64,000 nucleotides of DNA from Clonostachys chloroleuca (Eukaryota > Ascomycota > Sordariomycetes > Hypocreales > Bionectriaceae): the NCBI GenBank assembly GCA_037952775.1, contig JBANAY010000003.1, positions 21,576,001-21,640,000 of the forward strand. The letters run 5' to 3'. Position 1 is the stretch's first letter. Every line of letters begins with the position of its first letter. The notes under the pieces are model-generated. The model saw only the letters and a list, made by a program, of their open reading frames with translations, made no database searches and was not told the origin of the DNA. A program made the position numbers and the translations under genes. Of this stretch, positions 57,584-64,000 are shown one piece after another.

Positions 57584-58573
57584 TCACCAGGGATGTCTCT
57601 GTTTTGCATCTTTAGCATGATCCGGTACTAAAAGGAGGGATCCAATGCTTACCATGCCATTCCAACACCAGAAAGTTCCCGTACCGGCTTCACCCTTCTC
57701 TGCGATCACGCCCAGCATGCCGGACACACTCTCCGCGGGGCTGATGGAGCCCTTCACCTCCCAACTGAGTTTAATGTCGGCCATGTCGCTGTTCTGAGTA
57801 TTAGCTGGTGCCAAGTACCAATATCATCTCATGGGATTGCACTTGAGTGGTGGAGAGTTGGGTATGTAGGCACTCACGTCGCCACCTCCCCAGGATGGAG
57901 CGCCAAAACCACCGTCTCGCGCTTCTTCTGCTCCGACCGCCCCAGCTCGGCCGCCATATGCCGGATCATCTGGTTCAGCGCGCTCTTGCTGGCCGCGTAC
58001 GCGCCGAACCCATCCTCGAACTCTAGGAACTGAGATGCCGACCCAGAGTCGGACGAGATGAAGATGATCTTGGGAGGCGGGGCGTCGATGCTTATATTAA
58101 GCAGCTTCTGCGCGCAGATGATGGGCCCGATGGTGTTGGTGTGAAGGTGAAGGGCGAAGTCAGCAAAGGAGAGCTCGGTAGCCCGGTTGGGATACTGCAG
58201 CACGCCAGCGTTGAGGACGACGTTGCCCAACGTCATGCGTTTGTTGTTGACGGCGTCGCTGATCTTGCCGACGAATTTCTGTTTTACTCCAATGGTTAGT
58301 CCGTCGTTGCAGCGCTGGTCTCAGCACAGAGGCAGAATAGACCAAGACACAACGTACACTTATGCTTTCGTCGCTCGCAATGTCACATTGCTCGACAGTG
58401 CATCTGTCCTGAGCCTTCTGCGACTCGATCAGGTCGAATAGCTTGGGAGCGGCGGATAACTTGCGCACGGCCGCGACGACCTGCTCCCCGCGCTCCAACA
58501 GCTGCTTGACGAGCTCCAGGCCAATTCCTCGAGAAGCACCTACAATGACCCATGTCTTGGGATTCGTTTCCAT
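57584..58573 (-). CDS. Short-chain dehydrogenase/reductase (SDR)
   Basis: Exons on the minus strand are 58573-58358, 58278-57878, 57788-57653 and 57598-57584, giving 255 residues. The start is the ATG of METNPKTW (58573); the frame opens at a GTG upstream, so that was rejected. The Rossmann motif is GASRGIG (residues 12-18), NAGV follows, the catalytic Ser region is FISSDSGS, and YAASK gives the Tyr/Lys pair. The last exon is only 15 nt (Arg-His-Pro-Trp-stop). This is an NAD(P)-dependent classical SDR of the CsgA-like group common in fungi. Substrate unknown. Lies next to the F-box gene on the same strand. Confidence 0.87.
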
Positions 58574-58848
58574 GACGCTATTCTTCACAAGAGTTAGTGT
58601 GTGTATCGGCGTCGGATATCATCTGGCAGATACCATGACCATCTGCAGTCTGACTGCTGCATGCATGTTTGTGGGGAGGGGAAAAGCGGGACAGGATACG
58701 GTGTTTGGAGTTTTAGTTCAAAAATAAGGGTAAAATAGCATCAAAATACGAGGTTGATAATCCTCTTAACAAGAATCAAAGTAGCTCCTCTTTCTTCTCT
58801 ATTTTAGTTCTACTTAGCGGTGTGCACACTCACTGTTTACTCTTTCAA

Positions 58849-60429
58849 CTACATTGGAGTAGGCCGTGGTGCATAGGAGCGTTTTCTTTTCGGTTTGGTG
58901 ACCGCCAGCTCCTCGTCGTCTCTACCATGTAAGGCCCAATCCACCAGATGGCCCGGTTTCTGCTGGATCTCTTCCCTGATAGCCTTCATCCAGAACCAAT
59001 AATTGACGATATCCTGGAATCTTTCGATCCAGACGTCCAGGCTCGCCTCCCTGATCAAGCTCCGCGAAACGTCACGCGCGCGAGCTTCATCCCACATGTT
59101 CTTGACCTGAGGATACCGGGTTATCCAGCCGTTGACTGCCTCGTCAATCTCGGCCGCATCTACGTCTAATTCCAGATGAACACCCTTTAGAATTTCCTTC
59201 ACTTCCTGCACTCGTATTGCAGGTCTCTCCTTGTTTGCCTTTAGCCTCCTATACCCCCAACTAAGGGCGAGAAGATGTCGACGGAGCTGCTCGTCGATAA
59301 CCTCGCTTATCCAGCGCATGAGTTCCTCCCCAAACCTCTCAGTCCCATTCTCCTTGGCAAAGCAGGCGTGGCAACGGGCCCCGTCCAACTGCACAGAGCC
59401 CTGTGTGTGCCTATTCAGCGCTGCTCTGGTCTTTGTGGGTGACCATCGCGCCCCGCATACGGAGAGCCGGAAAGTTCGCAGCTCTTTCCATTGCTCGCAC
59501 CCTGCACAACGCACCATGTAAAGCGTCCAAGGCTCTGAAAAGGGCACCGGGCCGCTCTCGAGCAATCTCGGGATCCGCACCAGCGGCCGCTTATGGTCCA
59601 GCCCGTCCGAGAACCCCGGCAGCCATCGGTCCAGAGCACTGTAGTAGTAGACACGCCTACTCGGCTGCATCGGGGTCAGGGCCAACCCAGCCCGCCCGTT
59701 CTTGATTCTCTGCAGCCGACCGTCCTGGAACAGGCACTCGTTGCACAGCCGCTTGAGACGCGCAAAGCCGTGGTTGCGCGAGTCGTCCAAGTACTTGTGG
59801 TATTCCTGGAGGGAGGGCATGCGGCCCCAATACCTCGCTATGCCCCTGAAGTCGTCCAAGTCCATGTCCTGCAGGCCCCAGCCTTCGACCCTCTCGACCC
59901 CGTTGCGCCGTAGCCAGTGATACCACTTTTCGATGGTCTCATCAGTGTACGATCCCGAATAGAGGCCTCTGTGACGCCGGAGACTTCTCTCTTCCGGCTG
60001 GGCTGAAAACCTGTGCTTCTGCGCAGACTTAACCCCCCTCATCGAAGCTACCCAGCTAGTGAGAGCGAGAGACTCAGCACTATTTGTCTTGGGGGTGGGT
60101 TTCTTGTATCTGAGCCGATACAGGGCCTTGTTGTTGAAATGTCGGTGGGAGCGAAGCTTCAAGCAGCCTGCGCAGGCCCAGCGCATATCTTTCAACTCAT
60201 CGCTGGCGGACGGATGGAGGCTGAAATTCCGCAGCCTGACATCCAGATAAGGGCCGCCGTGGGCTTCGAGACACTCTAGGACGAGAAGCCTCTCTATGAA
60301 GTGCCTTTTGGTTGGCTGAATCAGTTGTCTCAAGTGACGGTTGGCCTGGCTGAGTGAGATGAGGGCGATTGGGTCTACGAACGGGATGATGAGGACCAGC
60401 AATTCGTCTGGGAAATCTTGCAGAGACAT
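58849..60429 (-). CDS. F-box protein
   Basis: A single exon encodes 526 residues. The F-box is at residues 3-45 (LQDFPDELLVLIIPFVDPIALISLSQANRHLR), so the protein probably joins an SCF ubiquitin ligase through Skp1. It also carries CAGC (twice), CNEC and CHAC cysteine pairs that may bind zinc, and a C-terminal basic KPKRKR nuclear signal. No leucine-rich repeats or WD40 blades are present, so target recognition is unknown. The start is the first ATG in the frame. Confidence 0.83.
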   Translation of the reverse strand: MSLQDFPDELLVLIIPFVDPIALISLSQANRHLRQLIQPTKRHFIERLLVLECLEAHGGPYLDVRLRNFSLHPSASDELKDMRWACAGCLKLRSHRHFNNKALYRLRYKKPTPKTNSAESLALTSWVASMRGVKSAQKHRFSAQPEERSLRRHRGLYSGSYTDETIEKWYHWLRRNGVERVEGWGLQDMDLDDFRGIARYWGRMPSLQEYHKYLDDSRNHGFARLKRLCNECLFQDGRLQRIKNGRAGLALTPMQPSRRVYYYSALDRWLPGFSDGLDHKRPLVRIPRLLESGPVPFSEPWTLYMVRCAGCEQWKELRTFRLSVCGARWSPTKTRAALNRHTQGSVQLDGARCHACFAKENGTERFGEELMRWISEVIDEQLRRHLLALSWGYRRLKANKERPAIRVQEVKEILKGVHLELDVDAAEIDEAVNGWITRYPQVKNMWDEARARDVSRSLIREASLDVWIERFQDIVNYWFWMKAIREEIQQKPGHLVDWALHGRDDEELAVTKPKRKRSYAPRPTPM

Positions 60430-61289
60430 CCTGAGGCAGCTTCTCGGTCTGCAGTGAATAATGAAGGTCAGAATGGGATGGAGAATCGAAGATCTCGAGG
60501 AGTGAACTGGGAGGACATGTCAGCGTGGGGGGCAGTGGGACGGGTCGTCCGAGGGGCGCAGTGGCCCTACCTTTGTGAACAGAGAGGTCAAGGTTCCGGG
60601 GTCCAGGGATCAGGGGATTGATGTAAGCCCAGCTCAATGCTTTGGGCAGCCTTACATAGAGGGGTAGCGTGTGGTAGCATTAGCTCATGAGAGTTGACAG
60701 ATCATCCTCCAAGGTAGGTTAGTCAATTGCACTTTCAACTACCATCGCACAAACTCCGTTGTAATCGTTCCAGATTTGACAAATGGGATACGATACTACC
60801 AGAGGGACCTGGTCGTAGCTCGAATAATTTGAAGCTCCGTTAAGTAGGTCCTTGAAGATGTAGGAAGAATATCAAGGCACACGACGGATCAAGAATGAGG
60901 GGTAGAGATAGCGTGTGGCTGAGGCAGGCAGCAAGTGGCTGATCATGGGCAGGAGCATTCGATGTTGTTAATAGGCAAGAGCAATTGCAGGAGGCAACAA
61001 GAGCACAGACAATGGTGTTGATGAGGCTACTAGGAATCTATCTAATCTCTATCTAGCAGGAAATCCAATTGCTCCCTCCATCCACTCGAGATGACAGACT
61101 CAAGAATCGCGTGCTCAAAGCCCATTCGATCTCAATACAAAATCGACCGCTCCAAAACTCCGCGCAGGCAACAAAACTAGATTTTACAGGCAGAAAAAAA
61201 AAAAAAACAGGATGTTCAAAACAAGGCTCGTAAGATAGGATGCGTGATTTCGTTATCAAAGCTCAAGATGCCCAAGAGTGTTGGGGGGC
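60430..61289. other. Intergenic, 860 bp
   Basis: Upstream of the F-box gene and downstream of the small Cys-rich gene. A long A run (about 61193-61206) marks a plausible 3' end region. No coding feature. Confidence 0.55.
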
Positions 61290-61598
61290 CTAGTAGCAGT
61301 GACGGTGGTGATGCTCGCGGACGACATCACGCTCGACGAACTTGACGAGTGAGGGATCCTCGACGAACTGGATCCTGCGCTGCTTCTTGCGGGGGATGAC
61401 GGCGAGGTTGTAGAACTTCTCCAGGAAGGAGGACTCGGACATGAGGTGCTTGGGGCACCTGTTCCGGGAGTCGACGACGTAGATCTTGGGCTCGTCGCAG
61501 CGGGTCTTCTCGTTTCTCTTGTAGAGGCGAGAGCACTGGCTGAACTCGCGGGGCTTCTTGCAGCCGCACTGATACTGGACGTATTCGTAGGAGCACAT
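61290..61598 (-). CDS. Small Cys/His-rich protein
   Basis: A single exon encodes 102 residues. Cysteines are at 2, 11, 13, 22, 34, 48 and 101, and histidines cluster at 96-98 and 100. C-x8-C-x-C, C22, C34 and C48-P-K-H51 could bind zinc. The middle is basic (PRKKQRR). Short proteins of this type (MC..Y......CGC) are widespread in filamentous ascomycetes and carry no assigned function. No signal peptide. The start codon is supported by a clean upstream leader. Confidence 0.65.
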   Translation of the reverse strand: MCSYEYVQYQCGCKKPREFSQCSRLYKRNEKTRCDEPKIYVVDSRNRCPKHLMSESSFLEKFYNLAVIPRKKQRRIQFVEDPSLVKFVERDVVREHHHRHCY

Positions 61599-63604
61599 TG
61601 TGGTGGTGGTTGTGAATAATATGTGGTGGTGGGTGGTGTTTAAGCAGTAGAACTGACCGGTTGGGCAGCAAGAGGATTTAGAGTGTGAGAAGAGAGTAGG
61701 TATGGAGGTAGTTTGAAGTGGCTATTGATAGTAGATTTTGTTGCTGAGGGTTGTTTGTGTGTGAGTGAAGGAAGACGTAAAGTCTGATGGAGAAGAACGA
61801 AAGGAAAGCATCTGAGACAGGAACCAGACCGCCGCTTATATGCTTCTCGAGTGACGGCATGGGGATCGGACGGTGTGACATGGGAAGCCAATTCCTCTCC
61901 CACTTTCATCCCATGTCACTCTCCTGCAGTCTGTGGCATGGGCCAGGAATGACATGCGTAGACGCCTTGGGATCGGCCTTGTTAGCCACGAGGGGATCGT
62001 GCGCGACCCAGAAGCACTTACAGCCACTATTAGGTGCCCACTCACCAGCGCCCACCAGTCCCGTAATAGCCAACCTTTTAGCGGCCCGTTGTGCGACCGG
62101 ATAAGGCCACAATCAGCGCAGCCAATTACAGCGCCCTTGCCAGCGGTCCTCAGCGGACTCAGCGCCAAACCACCCACTGGCACCGGCCATCTCAGCGCCT
62201 GGAGCAAACCGGGCATTTTGCATACCCACTGCTCAGAGTTTCCAGAGACCCAAATGAGGCCCAGGAGATGATATTGTATTTTCCAAGCGCGCAGTATTCA
62301 GGTCGATGTTTCAAAGCTGATGAAACTTGCCTTGACATCCAACCGTTTGTCTCTGTCCAGACTCTGGGGACCAACCTCTGCATCAAACTCGACTTAACCC
62401 GAGATATCTTTCCTCTCCAGCAGTCACACGCCTGGTCTAGTTGTTTGTCTGAAATGGCGGCCAACAGCTGAGATTGTGAATGCTGTTGGTAGGCAGCAGC
62501 CAGTAAGAGGACAGACGGGCTGGCTGCCTGTTCCACATCTTACCACCATCGCCGACGATATGATGGAAACATGCATACATTCTTACTTGCCTCCAGGCTG
62601 CTGCGAGGGCTGGACCAGCAAATAGCCATGCCAATATTCCCCGATGAGGTAGCTCTGGTCAAGTCCGTGTTCCCTGGTGTGACACGAGACAAATGACTTG
62701 CAGGCTGGCCGGTAATACTAAGCCGATCGATCGGACCAAGCCTCAGCCTGACAGCGAGGGATGGTGGGAAGAGAACCCCAGCTGCCCAGCCTGCCATGGT
62801 GCGGCTCAATGTCCCTCGATTCCGTCATCTGCCCTCCTTGCTGGGAGGCCCAGGGTCCTGCTCTGGGGACATGAGCTTAGTCGCTGCGATGGCCTCCGAT
62901 ATCCCCCCACACAGGAAATATCTGGTGGTCAGGAAGGCCGCCGTTGGGGCTGTGTCTATTTAGGGCTGAGCGGCTGTGCTGGCGGCTATGCTTCAGATTC
63001 TGGCGATTGATTTGCGAATTGCCTCCTCCTTCCCTCCATGGCAATCATTGGCCATCCAGACCGCTTCATGGCGGGGGGCTTTTTCTTCCGGTTTGGCTCT
63101 GATATGCATCAAACCTCGCAAAATTCCAAGTTTTGGGTTCCCAGTATGCGAGCTTGGCCGGTGCCGCATAACCCCTCGCCACCTGTGGGCGACGCTTACT
63201 TACTCTTCCCAGGACACCCTGCATCGCATCTGACCACCGTGTTGGCCGCGACATTTTTTTTTTGTGAAACCAATTGACTCTCGCGTTTAGCTTGACAAGC
63301 TACAACCTGGAAACAATTCACCAAAACAGAGAGTCTTTTCTATAGAGGTAGTGTTAATCGAATTACTTGATCTTTCCGTCTGCGCTTCAGGCTTATCGTG
63401 AAAAGATGTCCGTGACTGGCGTTTGGCCCCGCACTTGCTCGTCTCTGAGTCAATCGGCCTGCAGAAGTGCGAGAGCTTCGCGTTCTCTCAACTCTCTCCT
63501 CCGGAGCCATCCAACTTCTCCCTCCCAACCTCACATCCTCCAAACCACACAGAGGATTTCCTCCCTAATTCTTCTAATCTCTATCAACCTTCACTTCCGC
63601 GAAC
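61599..63604. other. 2.0 kb intergenic region
   Basis: Divergent promoter space for the Cys-rich gene and the HAD gene. A long T run is present at 63254-63262. Open frames here have no protein character. Confidence 0.55.
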
Positions 63605-64000
63605 ATGGCTCCCCGTACAGAGTAAGTGCCCCTCACTGTTACCCCTCCATCCCACTCTACCCCGCGATTGAAATGTGCAAATCACGAACATGGCACTGAC
63701 TTTTTCATTTCTCTGGCGGCAGCTTCCCTCGCGTTCGCGCCTGTCTGTTTGACATGGACGGCCTGCTCCTCGACACCGAAGACATCTACACCAAGTGCAC
63801 CAACATGATCCTCGAGCGCTACGGGAAGCCCAACCTGCCGTGGCCCATCAAGGCCCGCCTCCAGGGTCGCCCCGGTCCTGCCGCCACCAAGATCTTCTTC
63901 GACTGGGCCGACCTTCCCATCGACCAGGACGAGTACACCCGACAGAACACCATCCTCCAGGCGCAGGAGTTCCCCAGCACGCGGCCCCTTCCCGGCGTCG
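63605..64000 (+). CDS. HAD-superfamily phosphatase, 5' part (HDHD1-like)
   Basis: Exon 1 is 63605-63621 (only 17 nt); exon 2 begins at 63723 and continues beyond the window. The split codon GA|C is rebuilt as Asp, giving MAPRTDFPRVRACLFDMDGLLLDTE. The DMDGLLLDTE motif is HAD motif I (nucleophile Asp and the +2 Asp). Residues following resemble pseudouridine-5'-phosphatase/HDHD1 and yeast YKL033W-A-type proteins (TKCTNMILERYGKP, LQGRPGP). It likely dephosphorylates a small phospho-metabolite. Truncated by the window edge. Confidence 0.85.

Noticed and set aside
58574..58588. Longer SDR start (five residues upstream)
   Set aside because: The frame opens with GTG, not ATG; the ATG at 58573 is the first proper start.

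Overview
The window is nuclear DNA of a filamentous ascomycete (Pezizomycotina, probably a Sordariomycete). It carries translation elongation factor eEF3, which is fungus-specific, along with a fungal Zn2Cys6 regulator, an Agp2-type permease, an Asa1 protein and Ser/Thr-rich secreted proteins. Introns are short (about 50-85 nt) with GTAAGT-like donors and CTAAC/CTGAC-like branch sites. I see no bacterial, plasmid or CRISPR features, no tRNA or rRNA gene, and no intact transposon.

Layout. 1-5 kb: tail of a probable secreted protein, a DUF1308 protein, and a small secreted protein built from two copies of a four-cysteine module. 5-19 kb: eEF3 (three exons) and an Agp2-like amino-acid permease, separated by about 5 kb without a recognisable gene. 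19.6-28 kb: two large genes, a TTC27/Emw1 TPR protein and a GYF-domain Smy2/Syh1-type protein; each is broken by two single-base losses in C/G runs. 29.7-36 kb: a small membrane protein with an in-frame TAG, RNase P/MRP subunit Pop4 divergent from a PlsB/GNPAT-type acyltransferase, then a convergent pantothenate synthetase. 38-47 kb: a DHA2 transporter, an orphan protein, a conserved fungal protein with another one-base break, and the Asa1 WD40 protein. 50-61.6 kb: a Zn2Cys6 regulator, a TTC1-like TPR protein, a DEDDy exonuclease, a GNAT acetyltransferase, a short-chain dehydrogenase, an F-box protein and a Cys/His-rich small protein. 63.6 kb: the start of a HAD phosphatase that runs off the window.

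The genes are mostly housekeeping (translation, RNase P, TTT/ASTRA, pantothenate, lipid synthesis). They do not form an obvious secondary-metabolite or defence cluster. The most useful observations are structural: five one-base coding breaks, all in C or G runs and all repaired arithmetically by exactly one base; a three-copy dispersed repeat of about 240 bp; a perfect palindrome with a Gcn4/CPC1-type core upstream of pantothenate synthetase; a long hairpin at 43.4 kb; and the duplicated cysteine module. Exon borders were read by eye from splice signals and frame continuity, without transcript data.
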